Positions 21,334-31,643 of a stretch of DNA of 64,000 nucleotides are shown in pieces (positions within the stretch are counted from its first letter, which is position 1; every line of letters begins with the position of its first letter). This DNA comes from Fereydounia khargensis (Eukaryota; Basidiomycota; Ustilaginomycetes; Urocystidales; Fereydouniaceae): assembly GCA_026413255.1 (NCBI GenBank), contig JAOCZO010000025.1, positions 91,795 through 155,794 on the forward strand, read 5' to 3'. The notes beneath the pieces are model-generated. The model was not told where the DNA came from, ran no database searches, and saw only the letters and a program-made list of their open reading frames with translations. The translations under genes and the position numbers were made by a program.

Positions 21334-22752
21334 TCAGATTGCAGAGAGAAGCTCGATGGACGCCTGCCCGACTTCCCAGAGCGAGATACCGCCGCCAGCG
21401 CCAGAGGCGGCATCGTCGTCCGATTCATCCGACCTAGCGTGTTGGACAAGGTGCAGGATTTCCTCAGTCGCCTGACGAGTAGGGGTGTAGACGCGATAGT
21501 AGACCTCTTGCCCATCTGTTTCGTCGAGATAGTCGAAAAAGATCTGATCTTGCGCGTCTGTTTCGAGGCTTGGGTCATACTTGCGAAGGAGTGCAAGCAC
21601 ATCAGGCATGGTGAGGGGTTTTGCAGGGCCACGAATGATGGGGAGCGCTTGGGTTGACTCGGCTGGCTCGTGCGCGACTCCTCTGCCTGTGGCCTTGTCG
21701 ATCCAGAAGATTGGGTATGCATATGCGTAGAGGGGAAGTCCCATCAGGAACTGACGGGACATGACGCTTTCCGGCGAGTCGAACAAATCAGCCGCATCGA
21801 GTGCCAGCTGGATCGGTTTGTCGCCTACCTTTGTGACACTGTGCTTGAGTGCAGCAACGAGGTTTTCGCGCACCCAGTCTGGGTGTGTGTTAGGACCAGG
21901 CTGGCGAAGGCTGCCCTTGTTTGCCTTGCGAAGCGGACTGTCCTTGGGAACATCCGAGGCGGCGAGGTCAAGTTCCCGACCTAGGGGGCCAGCCATGTCG
22001 TAGGTCATGATGCTAAAGTAGTCCACCAGTTTGCTGAGTGCGGGCAATGACTGTAGAATCATAGTGTTCTGGGCACCGTACTCGCGCTGGATCTTAGTGG
22101 TGTGGAGCGAGGTGCGGGTGCGGATGGGAGGCATGACGAGGACGAGCGTGCGTGGTGTAGAGGAAGAGCGGAGGGTACGAGAGAGGAGCGCGATGGGTTC
22201 GTGGAGGAGGTAGGAGGCAGACGACTCGAGTGTCAGGCCGTGGTAGTCATGCTGGAGTACTTTAGCCATGACTGAGCTGACGAGAGATGACCAATGGCTG
22301 CTTGAAGAGAGCAGATCGACATAGTCCTGTTGCGACCAGCTTTCGAATGTGAAACGCGGAACGATGCGAATCTTCCCGGATGTGCGCCGGAGACGAGCGA
22401 GCCACTCTTCATCGTCTTTGGTTGGTGGCCCGCCTCGAACCGTGTAGGGCGAGCCGGACTTTGGGTCCTTCTCCGGATGGACGGTGTACCATACAGGAGA
22501 GACGAGGTCAAACTTGTCCACAAATTGCTCAACCAGGTCCTTTCCCCGTGCGTTCCATGGCGTCACATAGCCGAGCACGGGAAGGTCCGGGTGTAGCTTG
22601 GCTGTGATGGAGGCATCTTGGGCATCGGCCAAGTTGGCTTGAAGGATGTCGGAGGCAGCCGGTGGCGCGGCGCGAGACAGCGACACCAGCAGTAGAAGGC
22701 TAGCCAGTGCGGCTATCAAGCAGCTGGAGAGGGCTGCCGCCTGCATCCGCAT
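21334..22752 (-). CDS. Secreted GH18-like protein of the CHID1 (SI-CLP) family
   Basis: Single exon, 472 residues from the ATG at 22752; an in-frame ATG at 22812 adds 20 unlikely residues. A signal peptide of about 30 residues (hydrophobic LIAALASLLLLVSL) precedes AAPPAAS. The body follows chitinase domain-containing protein 1 in order: VLGYVTPWN, SPVWYTVHP, IVPRFTFESW, a VMPPI strand, FSIMTYD, QPGPNTHPDWVRENL, FFDYLDETDG and the ending ISLWEVGQ. The canonical GH18 DxxDxDxE catalytic motif is absent in the stretch HDYHGLTLES, as in animal CHID1, so it probably binds glycans rather than cuts them. It has a Ser/Asp-rich insert near the C-terminus. It is expected in the secretory pathway or outside the cell. 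Confidence 0.87.
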   Translation of the reverse strand: MRMQAAALSSCLIAALASLLLLVSLSRAAPPAASDILQANLADAQDASITAKLHPDLPVLGYVTPWNARGKDLVEQFVDKFDLVSPVWYTVHPEKDPKSGSPYTVRGGPPTKDDEEWLARLRRTSGKIRIVPRFTFESWSQQDYVDLLSSSSHWSSLVSSVMAKVLQHDYHGLTLESSASYLLHEPIALLSRTLRSSSTPRTLVLVMPPIRTRTSLHTTKIQREYGAQNTMILQSLPALSKLVDYFSIMTYDMAGPLGRELDLAASDVPKDSPLRKANKGSLRQPGPNTHPDWVRENLVAALKHSVTKVGDKPIQLALDAADLFDSPESVMSRQFLMGLPLYAYAYPIFWIDKATGRGVAHEPAESTQALPIIRGPAKPLTMPDVLALLRKYDPSLETDAQDQIFFDYLDETDGQEVYYRVYTPTRQATEEILHLVQHARSDESDDDAASGAGGGISLWEVGQASIELLSAI

Positions 22753-24171
22753 TGTGGAAGGATCCAGTTCTTGGTTTAAAGTTGGGCTGTTAGAGTAAAG
22801 GAAGGCAGGCAACCAAAGCTAGTCGAGGCGTGATTTATGGAAGATGGACTGGATTCTTGCCCGCGGCGTGTGGAGGAAGAAGACAGCGCGTCGGGCGACC
22901 GCCCACTGGCTTGACTGTTTGTGACCTCTGACTTGACCTTTATGTGACAGACGCTGGGGGCCCTCTGTCTCAATCGCAACATCACAAGTTGTGACCAACT
23001 CGAGTCTGCTCTCCATCTTGTCACGCACTGATCGTGTCTGAGTTCTGTAGCTTGCATTGCCATATCGATCTCAAACCTTTTGGCTATTCATCCATCACTC
23101 TCGCAGCTACCTTTTCCTTGCCGCTCTTCATCTGCCAATCTCACCATGAAGATGAAGCCTCTGTTCAGAAGACAAATCGAGGCCAGGAGGCTGACGCAGA
23201 AACCTTTCAGGCTCACATAGGATTCCAGGGCTTCAATGTGCAAGTCGATCCTTGCTCACAGTCGCTGGACTTGATGACACCTGAAGACTTTTTTGCATCC
23301 GTCCTACTTCCACACAAATTCAGGAACGAAGAAGACCTTGAGGATTGTCTTTGCGCCAAACGTTTGCTACATGCGAACAGTGAGACTCCGAAGCTTGCCC
23401 GATTAGCTTTCCTGTTGAGCACAATCCCTGACTCTAAAGCCGCCATACAGATTCATCAATGGCTCCGGAAAAGCCCAGCCAACTCGTATGCGACCTTTGG
23501 GCCCTCGCACATGGAGCTTTGTCTCTCACCTGGTCAATTCCTGGCAATCCTTCGCCCTTTCGGGTGAACGGACAACTGCACGGTACTTCTAAGCAATACG
23601 TTGCACTAGCAGAGTGCGTGTTCAAGCTGCTCCGGCGGCGGCGCCGGTTGTAAGACCGCGAGGCTCGCTTATGCGGCGCCGTTACAAGTGAGCCTCTACC
23701 TAATTCGCCGGTCTGCACGCACACCTTCCCCGCAAAACCCCACAAACAGAAGAGGAGTGATTCTCGTCCACTCCGGAACCACGTTTTCCTATTTTAGGAG
23801 TCAACCACAAGGCAAGCAGCACAGTCAGAGAACCTTCGTTTGCATTCCCCTTCAGTGCCTACTGCACCGTGTTGAGGTACGGCATCGTGGTCCCACTGTC
23901 GTTATGGTGGTAGGAATCTTGCTCGCTTACACTTCCCATGCAAGAGCCATCCTAGCATACCGAGACGCCAGCTTTTACATCTCGCCTCTCTTATCCGAGA
24001 TCTTCAACCGAGGCGCCGGTCAGGATCCGGTTCGGTACACTATGCTGCGGTGTGGTATCCACCTCGGGATTTGTACTCCCTTCTCAACAGGCCCACAGCG
24101 ACCAAAATCAATAAAATACCATCAAGAGCGACCAGTTTCCTCTGCAAGACTCTGTCACACCCTTTTCAAGT
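22753..24171. other. Intergenic region between the GH18-like and glycosidase genes
   Basis: It holds the promoters of both flanking genes, one CGGTTCGG at 24028, and the doubtful frame at 23034-23567 listed separately. Nothing else is recognised. Confidence 0.5.
23034..23567 (+). CDS. Doubtful hypothetical protein, 177 residues
   Basis: An open frame with mixed, non-repetitive composition, unlike the low-complexity frames around it. It contains LMTPEDFFASVLLPHKF followed by an acidic, helix-prone stretch. I recognise no family, and no splice pattern extends it. It lies between a minus-strand gene and a plus-strand gene, so it may be chance or an old relic. Confidence 0.25.
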   Translation: MSEFCSLHCHIDLKPFGYSSITLAATFSLPLFICQSHHEDEASVQKTNRGQEADAETFQAHIGFQGFNVQVDPCSQSLDLMTPEDFFASVLLPHKFRNEEDLEDCLCAKRLLHANSETPKLARLAFLLSTIPDSKAAIQIHQWLRKSPANSYATFGPSHMELCLSPGQFLAILRPFG

Positions 24172-25764
24172 ATGATTATCACCAAGACGATTGCTCTTGT
24201 CACCTCCTCCGCTTCTCTTGTAAGCCTCGCAAGAGCTGCTCCGGTTGATAATGTAGAAGCCTCCTCAGCGTCTGCCTGCCGCTTTGCGCCCAGGTACACG
24301 CAGCAACAGATCCTCGACGACCCCCAGCCTTTCCTCAACGACCTCATGACCTGGGAAGGAAAGTTCCACGCAAACGATGTTGGGTACAACACAGCAAACG
24401 GAATGTCGTACGACGGCACGCTGCTTGATCTTAAATCAGGTGAACGCACAGAGCTCCATCAGTTCAGCGCAGCGTCTAAAGAGTCGCTCCAATTCATGAT
24501 CTACGCTCAGGCGATTGCGGGTAACCAGGATGCAGCTCGCTTCCTATCCCCCGATAATGTTTCTGCAGCGCCCGGCATCGCACATGACATTGCTGCAAAG
24601 AAGCTCCAGACGTATCTCGAATTCAACACGACCTTCCCCGGATTTGGAGGATGGCTCCCCTGGTTCCTCCAGAATGGTACGGCCCCCCTTACACCCACTG
24701 CTGACTGGAACAATCGCGTCCCCGCGCTGGACAACGGCGAGAATGTTTGGGCAATCTACGGGCTTGTCCAAGCCCTGCTCGACTCGGGCAACGAGGCTTA
24801 TGTTCAGCTTGCAAAGGGCTGGCAGGGATACCTCGACTATGTCAAGACGACTGCAAGCCGCGTCTTTTATGCGGGCAATGGAGTTGTGTGCGCCGTATCA
24901 ACGCTCAATCAGTCTCTGCCTGTCAACGACCCAGCGCAAAAGTACTCTTGCGAAGGCAATGGAACGCTCAACGATCCCTACGAGGGTGAGACATTCACAT
25001 GGTGGCTCGATCTCTTCGGCGGTCTTGGTGAAGCCGACAAGGAGGCGCTGTGGCAAGTCAAACGCCCAAAGCTTGTGCGCATCGACTATGAGGGCGATGG
25101 CTCCTTGCCTCCCATTACGGTTCAGAAGGGCTATTGGTTCTCCGGCCATGAGAACTGGAAGTTCCTCGAGCTGCCTTACTTTGACGTTCCTCTGATGAAG
25201 CGTATTTACGACAACAACGAGCGGGCTCGCACGTGCAACTCGCGCATCGAGGCCAATCCCGGAATGTTTGCCTCAATCAACAACGTGACCGACGCCAGTG
25301 GTCAGATCATTGGCTACATCTCCAACGCTGGTATTCCGTCGATTGCAAACCAGACAGTTCAGGAGCGTGACGTGATCACTCCGTACTCGACCATGCCTGT
25401 CATGCTCTCTGACAAGAAGGTTGGCCTTGCGTGGTGGAAGAACATGGTGGATGGCAAGGGTATGCAGAATCCCTATGGCAGTACCGAGGCAACTCGCGTT
25501 GATGGCACTGCCATCTCTTCATTTGTATCCTGGGACAGCAAGATTACGACCGTGGTGGCACTCCTGGACGGAGTTCACCAACTGGTTGCCAGAAAGATGA
25601 AGAGCGATGGTATCTACGACGAGTTCATCAAGCGCACATCTGATGAGCAAGAGCGAGTCTTTGGACAGGAGCCTCTACTCGGGGAGGATGTCGAGTTTTG
25701 TCTTCCCAACGCGGCTGTTCCAGTCGCTGGTGTCGAGGACTATGAGCTCTGCAGGGAGGCATGA
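24172..25764 (+). CDS. Secreted glycoside hydrolase, endo-beta-1,2-glucanase-like (GH162/GH144 type)
   Basis: Single exon, 530 residues. The signal peptide is residues 1-22 (MIITKTIALVTSSASLVSLA), ending before APVDN. The mature protein has several N-glycosylation sequons (NNT-, NGT- and NQS-like). The segments DNGENVWAIYGLVQAL, TFTWWLDLFGG, KGYWFSGHENWKFLELPYFDVP and GLAWWKNMVDGKGMQNPYGSTEA, rich in Trp, Glu and aromatic residues, fit an (alpha/alpha)6-barrel glycosidase. From memory of the families it is closest to fungal endo-beta-1,2-glucanases. It would act outside the cell on glucan. The family call is an inference; secretion is clear. A CGGTTCGG lies 144 bp upstream. Confidence 0.65.
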   Translation: MIITKTIALVTSSASLVSLARAAPVDNVEASSASACRFAPRYTQQQILDDPQPFLNDLMTWEGKFHANDVGYNTANGMSYDGTLLDLKSGERTELHQFSAASKESLQFMIYAQAIAGNQDAARFLSPDNVSAAPGIAHDIAAKKLQTYLEFNTTFPGFGGWLPWFLQNGTAPLTPTADWNNRVPALDNGENVWAIYGLVQALLDSGNEAYVQLAKGWQGYLDYVKTTASRVFYAGNGVVCAVSTLNQSLPVNDPAQKYSCEGNGTLNDPYEGETFTWWLDLFGGLGEADKEALWQVKRPKLVRIDYEGDGSLPPITVQKGYWFSGHENWKFLELPYFDVPLMKRIYDNNERARTCNSRIEANPGMFASINNVTDASGQIIGYISNAGIPSIANQTVQERDVITPYSTMPVMLSDKKVGLAWWKNMVDGKGMQNPYGSTEATRVDGTAISSFVSWDSKITTVVALLDGVHQLVARKMKSDGIYDEFIKRTSDEQERVFGQEPLLGEDVEFCLPNAAVPVAGVEDYELCREA

Positions 25765-26836
25765 TGCAGCTTGGGCTGCTATTGTAAACTCAGCCAGTTC
25801 TGATGCATTGGAAAGGGACCGAATTGAGCCAGCCTCGCTCTTTGGAATGCTGTCAAAGGGCTTTGATATCGATCTGCTCCCCTCCTTCAAGCTGCTAAAT
25901 TGTTTATTGACTGCATCTTCAAACGCTGCCAGACAGGGAGATGAGAGTGAAGACCCTTTCGTTCGCCTGGCGAACTACTGCCATAGCTTTGCAGACACCG
26001 CGTCCTACCGATCAATTCAAGTTCATTTACAGTACTTAGGTCGCTTGAGAGTGTGCATGATCAGGGCAGTGCTGCTGACTATCCGAGGCGGCGGTTCATG
26101 AAGCACCGAACGGCTTTATGCGGATGGGACCACGGATGGCGATTCACTTTCATGCTGCCTCCTTCATGCGTCATGTACTGTAGCTCCTGCTCACTGCTTG
26201 TCGCCCCAATCCCTTCAGCCTAGTCGCTGGAGGAGTTCCTTTCCGGAGAAGCCCTTGAAAATCAGGGTCGATTCGCTGCGCTGCGCTGGCGCCCATACTA
26301 ACGCCTACGCGCAGTTTTTCAGGAACACTGCAGGGCTAGCGGACTTCCAGCGACCTCCCTGTCCCTCCACAAGCTCGCTTAGTGAGGGGGATCGACAACA
26401 GTGTCCTGAACAGTCAGCGGCTTTCCAACGCCCAACCGGCTGTCCGGAAGGCATAGCAAGCTTGATATCATGTTGGGGCCGCTCATACAATTGCACAGTC
26501 TGTTGAGTCGGAAGGTGTATGGACTGTACGTACTCGACAGCATTGCCACAAGCTGGCTTGATCCCCTCCAGCTGCCGTCGGCTCAAGCAATGACCCGCTG
26601 CTATGCCGCCGGGAGGGAAACTTCGACTCACCCCGCCCGCCCTCTCGACACCCTTAGGCGTACAGTATGTATGGTCAAGCTTGGGCCTTGTCAGCCATAA
26701 ATACTGGCAAACAAGCACACCTCTTTGAGCATTCCTCACCCAACAGACTCTCTTCAAACACGCGCTCTTACTCGACCAGCTCGCTCATACTACCACAAAG
26801 CCCACGCATTGCTCCTTTCTACAGTACCTAGCAATC
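25765..26836. other. Intergenic region upstream of a secreted-protein gene
   Basis: No gene seen. Four TACAGTA/TACTGTA motifs are present (about 26026, 26174, 26663 and 26820). A TATA-like ATAAATAC at about 26697 lies some 140 bp before the next start codon. Confidence 0.55.
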
Positions 26837-27529
26837 ATGGTGTACGCTACCTCCGCTGCTGTTGCTTCTCTCGCCGCCCTGGCCCTTCTGTCTGCTTCCA
26901 CCAGCGAGGCTGCTCCTCTTGAGGCTCGAGCTGGATCTTGCGACCGTAAGACCCTCTTCAATGTCGCTATCGGCTTTAATGGAACGGCAACAGACATCTA
27001 CGTGGCCCCCAAGCCGGCCCAGTACTTAACTTTTGACAATGCTGCCTACGATACCAACGGCCTGCCCGTGCTCTCTTACCGTGAAACAAACACCGTCTCC
27101 AACCCAGAGACGTTTGAATTTGTGTCGTGCAAGTTCTTCCCGGCTGAGTTCCAGGGCAAGGGCGCTATCAACAAATGGCAGGGATACATCAAGACTAACG
27201 ACGGACAGTGCCTACACGCCAAGGAGCTCGGTCAGACAACTCATCTGGAGAAGAAGCCGTGTCTTCTCGATAACAACACCCCCACAGGCGTTGCTTACCA
27301 CCAGAGCTTTCAGTTTGCCTCTGACACATTCTTTGACTACTACGACATTCAGTTCCTGGGCAAGGACCAGTCGCCTGTGTCCTCACTCTTCGAGGGTGCT
27401 TACCACCCATACTCGTTCTCGCTTCGTTCCAACAGCCTCGGTGACAACCTCCAGCTGAGCTTTGGTCAGCGATCGGAAGGCGGTTCGCGCGACCACCAGC
27501 TCATGGCTCTCACGGGAACTACATACTAA
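26837..27529 (+). CDS. Small secreted protein, candidate effector
   Basis: Single exon, 230 residues. The signal peptide is residues 1-25 (SAAVASLAALALLSAS core), followed by APLEARAG, which could be a Kex2-like processing site. The mature part has four cysteines (GSCD, VSCK, GQCLH, KPCLL), enough for two disulfides. The segment WQGYIKTNDGQCLHA with a later C has a faint beta-trefoil (ricin-lectin-like) look, but the family is not recognised. Fungal secreted proteins of this size are often host-interaction or cell-wall factors; the role here is not known. A TACAGTA motif lies 17 bp before the ATG and a TATA-like element about 140 bp upstream. Confidence 0.8.
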   Translation: MVYATSAAVASLAALALLSASTSEAAPLEARAGSCDRKTLFNVAIGFNGTATDIYVAPKPAQYLTFDNAAYDTNGLPVLSYRETNTVSNPETFEFVSCKFFPAEFQGKGAINKWQGYIKTNDGQCLHAKELGQTTHLEKKPCLLDNNTPTGVAYHQSFQFASDTFFDYYDIQFLGKDQSPVSSLFEGAYHPYSFSLRSNSLGDNLQLSFGQRSEGGSRDHQLMALTGTTY

Positions 27530-28283
27530 ACCCAGCTTTGACTCCATGCCTGGACCACTAGTCCCTTTTCCTGTAAACTACGCTACAGAGCATGTCTCTG
27601 TACTTGCATTTGCATCGGACAATTCCTTCCGTCTCGCGAGATGAACTCTGACCTCAGGCAAAATACCCTGTGTGTGTGGAGCGAACTGGCTGGCTTGCTG
27701 GGCAAACTCCCCGGCGAGTTGAGTCCTCTTCCGGAAAAACAGCACTCGGACGTGGTCGCTGGCTGTCATTTGTAAATCGCAGGCAGCTGGAGGCGCACTG
27801 GACACGGGCATGTGCTCCTCGCTTGCATGCATCTCATTTCGAGTGCTTCGGCCCTTGCTAGCCATCCACAGCTGCTGATTTGACCTGCACAGCCCCATTT
27901 GCAGTGCACCATGCAAGCATCTCACCGATACTACCACCACCGCTAGCACCGCGTCCTTACCCATACTTCATACCTGCATGCCACATCCTCAAAATAGAGA
28001 ACCGTAATTTGAAATTGTCTTTTGTGCCCATACATGACCCTGGACCTTCAGTTTCACCTGCGCTGTGCCATATCCATCAGTTGCCAAGCATATGCGATAC
28101 AGGATCGGATCTGTCAAATCCGTCCCCAGATCCGAGGAGGCGGTTAGCGCCACTTGAGAAGAGCGCTTGGACCACGCATTCTTGGCAGCCCTTGACGACT
28201 AGAAATACAGCAATCATGATGGCTGTCAAGCCTGCTTTCCTACCTCGCCTTCAGCTTGTTCTATTACATTGCATCACATCGTC
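27530..28283. other. Intergenic region
   Basis: No gene recognised in 750 bp. It contains the 3' side of the secreted-protein gene and the promoter of the AAA ATPase gene. Confidence 0.55.
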
Positions 28284-30260
28284 ATGTCCGCCGCACCACC
28301 TCCCCCGCCCCCGCCTCCTCCGCCCAAGAAGGACACGCCAGCCAAGCTCGTAGAGGAGAACAGCGATGCCCCCTTCCAAGTCTTTGAGAAGGACGGTGTC
28401 AACCGTGTCTCATTTTCCTCTTATGAGCAGGGCAAGGCGCAGCTGACCCTCAAGACCCTCATTCAGGCGCTCCACCCTTCTCTTTCCCTGGGACGAAGCA
28501 TTCCGGTCACTCAGCTCTGGCTCAACCTCGGCCGCCTGAAAAGCGCCGCTCTTGTTCTCAGCCAGTACAATGCATCTCTGGCTAAACAGGACAGCTTCGC
28601 CGACTCTGCCAGGTACCACGCACTTCAGCTTTTCTCCACAGTTGGTTACCAGCCCCAAGGCGATCAACTGCCAGTCGAGGTTGCAGGCTTGGACGATCTC
28701 ATTGAGACTCTGTACTCCCTCCATGCTACTGAGCATGCCCTTTACCAAAAGCAGGTTGAAGCTGGTATTGTGTCCTTTGATGGGCTTGCCGATCTCTTCC
28801 CGCCCGGTTCATTCGTCGTTGCACCCACGTCTCTGGCATCGGGTGCAGTGCAGGCTACCTATCGCGTCAGCTCTTGTTTCTTTGAAGAGCGACGTACCAT
28901 GCTTGGTGGATTTGAGCGTTCATTCCATCTTGAGCTCGAGACCCTTGTACCCCTTGGACCTCACTACGGTCTAGTTTCATTCACCGAGATATTCTCCGGT
29001 TGGACAGGAGCCAAAGAAAAGAACATCCGCGATCTACCCGTTCGACCTGCCAGTTCAGCTGACCTGAGCGCCATGCAGGACCGCGCCAACATGACACTCA
29101 CTTTGCTTTCGCAGGCAAAGCAGCCCTTTGCTTTCCTGCAGTATCGCAACGGTGCATTCTTTGCACATAAGCAAAAGCGGGCTGGTAATTTGGCTCCTGC
29201 CTCTGGGCCGGGGCGTATCGTGCTGGATGGCGCGAAAGGTATGGAGCTTGGTCATCATCCCTCTCAAGGGTCTTCCGAAGCCGATCTTGCCCTCATCAAC
29301 GCATGTGGACGATACAGACGATCATTCTTGCATAACGAAAGCGCCTCCAAGCTGTCGGTCGCAAGAGCTAGCGCAGAAGGAATGCTTCTTTTTGATCATG
29401 CTGACATTCCAGCCGAGCTTCAAGCTCTCTTGTGGCCAGCTTTGGTTGGCTTCAGTCTTGCGACCAAGTCGTGGGGCCGTGTTCTGATCGAGTCGCTCCA
29501 GCCCATCCAGTTTGACGATTCCGCCTTCGACCAGTTGGTCCTACCTGAGGCTCGAAAGCGCCTAATCCGTGCGCTCGTCCGTTTTGGTGGCAAGGCAACC
29601 CAATCGCGCTTCCGCGATATCATCTCGTCCAAGACTGGAGGTGCAGTCTTCCTCCTGCACGGGCCCCCTGGAGTAGGCAAGACCTTGACAGCCGAAGCAA
29701 TTGCTGAGCTTCTTCATCGGCCGCTCTACTATGTCACCATGGGTGAGCTAGGAACCTCACCCGAGCAGATGGAGGCCACGCTAGGTGAAGTCCTGGACCT
29801 GTGTCAGGGATGGGATGCTCTGGCAATCATTGACGAGGCAGACGTTTTCTTGGAGAAGCGCAGTACGAGCGAGGTGGTGCGAAACGCCATGGTTTGCGTG
29901 ATGCTACGGCTTATCGAATATCACCCTGGTATCCTCTTCTTGACCACCAATCGGGTTCTGACTCTTGATCCCGCTTTTGAGAGCCGGGTCACCATTGCGC
30001 TTCGTTACGAGCCTTTGGCCGCCGAAGCACGAAAGGAGATCTGGATCAACCTCACCAGTCACCTTGTCGACATCTCAACGCTCGACTTGGATGCCCTTTC
30101 CTCCTATCAGCTCAACGGGCGACAGATCAAAACCGCAGTCAGGCTGGCACTTGCTCTTGCGGATGAAAGCGACCTTGATCTGTCCCAGGATCTTCTCATG
30201 GAGGCCCTCCATTGTGCTGACCTAGGTCGTCTTGAGATGCAAGGCGCCTCCGCTTTTTGA
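28284..30260 (+). CDS. AAA+ ATPase with N-terminal DUF7025-like region
   Basis: Single exon, 658 residues from MSAAPPPP; a start at 28269 adds five residues. The N-terminus is a run of about 11 prolines. Residues about 130-330 resemble the DUF7025 region common before AAA modules in fungal proteins (LFPPGSFVVAPT, TYRVSSCFFEER). The AAA module follows: Walker A GPPGVGKT near residue 460, Walker B ALAIIDEAD near 514, a sensor TTNR near 552, and an arginine-finger candidate in FESRVTIALRY. Such proteins are thought to remodel proteins or complexes, but their substrates are unknown. The usual extra C-terminal helical tail is short here. Confidence 0.85.
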   Translation: MSAAPPPPPPPPPPKKDTPAKLVEENSDAPFQVFEKDGVNRVSFSSYEQGKAQLTLKTLIQALHPSLSLGRSIPVTQLWLNLGRLKSAALVLSQYNASLAKQDSFADSARYHALQLFSTVGYQPQGDQLPVEVAGLDDLIETLYSLHATEHALYQKQVEAGIVSFDGLADLFPPGSFVVAPTSLASGAVQATYRVSSCFFEERRTMLGGFERSFHLELETLVPLGPHYGLVSFTEIFSGWTGAKEKNIRDLPVRPASSADLSAMQDRANMTLTLLSQAKQPFAFLQYRNGAFFAHKQKRAGNLAPASGPGRIVLDGAKGMELGHHPSQGSSEADLALINACGRYRRSFLHNESASKLSVARASAEGMLLFDHADIPAELQALLWPALVGFSLATKSWGRVLIESLQPIQFDDSAFDQLVLPEARKRLIRALVRFGGKATQSRFRDIISSKTGGAVFLLHGPPGVGKTLTAEAIAELLHRPLYYVTMGELGTSPEQMEATLGEVLDLCQGWDALAIIDEADVFLEKRSTSEVVRNAMVCVMLRLIEYHPGILFLTTNRVLTLDPAFESRVTIALRYEPLAAEARKEIWINLTSHLVDISTLDLDALSSYQLNGRQIKTAVRLALALADESDLDLSQDLLMEALHCADLGRLEMQGASAF

Positions 30261-30989
30261 GTACCACTGTTAAAAGTGCTCTCTTCTTGTCTGTGCTCTC
30301 CAATATACCGTACAAATTGAGAACGTACTCTCTGCCAGTCTAAGATCGAATGGCGCCAATATAGAACCTATTGTCCACTTGTCCGCTTCGTGCCTGGGCT
30401 GAGGGCGTAATTTTGCACATAAAAAGAGAAAAAAGCCGAGGCCCTCAGGTTGAGCAGGTGAGCATGCCGAACCGCCGTAACTGAATGGTAATTCATGTAG
30501 AGTGGATGAAGGTTCTATGCAGTGGGAACGGGTCAACTGCCGCAAGAAAGCGCTCGTGATGCAGCCGGCCTTTTGAGGAGCACGACGCAACCCCCCCTTC
30601 CAAGGTTACGCTGCTGCTCGAAAACTACAGCAGATGATTTGTACCGTCTAAAATCACTTAGTTGCACCCGAGCCACCCCCACCCAGCGATCGGCAATATA
30701 GGACCAGGTGTGGTATACGGTCGATTAAGGCCAGGACCAGTCGGAGATAGAAAGAGAGGTCAAGTCCACAAATGCGCTGGGTGCTGAGCAGCGCGCTCAT
30801 GCTCCACACGGGGAGCGGGTGGGAGGCTTGATAGCCTATCGTAAAGCACACAGCCATACAAGACAGGAAACGGTGTTCAGATTCAAGCAAAAGTGCCAAA
30901 ATTCGATTGAATGCAGCGATTCCCCTCCAGCATCACTGTCATGGCTTCATAGGATCTTATTTGAGCACTCAGCGAACACTTGTCAAGCC
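30261..30989. other. Intergenic region with a dispersed repeat
   Basis: No gene seen. It includes an 80-base element at 30479-30560 that recurs at 53442-53524. Confidence 0.55.
30479..30560 (+). repeat. Dispersed repeat copy A
   Basis: About 80 bases that align by eye with 53442-53524 at roughly 70 percent identity. They share the cores GGGAACGG, ATCAA/GTCAA and GCCGCAAGAAAGCG. It is probably a relic of a transposon or a duplicated intergenic segment. Confidence 0.6.
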
Positions 30990-31424
30990 GCTACATCGCA
31001 ACCCTGAGTCTTGTCCTCGCCGCCAACTCGTCCTTCTTCCACGCCAACCTTGGTGCCAGCATCTTCGGCGTATAGCCTCCGCTACGCCTCGCCGACTCGG
31101 CCACCGCTCTGCGACTCAATACTTGGTTCTGCGACAGAGCCAAAGGTCCCCTTTTCGGCACAGTGCTTCTGACCTCATTTAGCTACTTTGCCGCTGCTAT
31201 CTGCAATCCGGAGGTCCGCACACCACTGATTGTAGCCGACATCGTCATGTTTGTGATCGGTCTCTACACCAAGGTTGCAATGATGCCTGTCAACAACACT
31301 ATCAAAGACAAGGTGGATGTACACGCGACGGAAATAATTACGCCTGGACTGCTAGGCACATTTCTCGCATCGTGATGGGGGCATCAGTCTCGGTGTTGCT
31401 TCGGCAGTGCTTCTTGCATCATGA
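30990..31424 (+). pseudogene. Relic of a DUF1772 (anthrone-oxygenase-like) membrane protein
   Basis: The frame reads ATLSLVLAANSSFFHANLGA, then a TAG at about 31072, then continues in the same frame as LADSATALRLNTWF, GTVLLTSFSYFAAA and VIGLYTKVAMMPVNNTI. The MMPVNN motif and the hydrophobic pattern are typical of DUF1772 proteins, a family that includes small oxygenases of polyketide pathways. Near 31363 the frame must shift to continue as HRDGGISLGVASAVLLAS before a stop at 31422-31424. No start codon is evident at the 5' end. One in-frame stop, one frameshift and a missing 5' end make it a broken gene. Sequencing error could explain one of these lesions, hardly all three. Confidence 0.72.
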
Positions 31425-31643
31425 ATCTCCAACCTCACCTTGGTTCCTGATTTAAATCTTAGCGTTCGATGGAAAATCCTACTTGAGGAACCCGTAGAAC
31501 GGCGCTTTTGAATGCTAATGTGGGCGAGAGGTCTCCTCGCAAGAATTTCCTAGAGATCGCCAACAGATGGATCTCTTTCGTGATTACAATGACGTGGGGA
31601 GTCCCAGGCGAAGGCTCATATAGGTCGGCATCGTTCGATGCTA

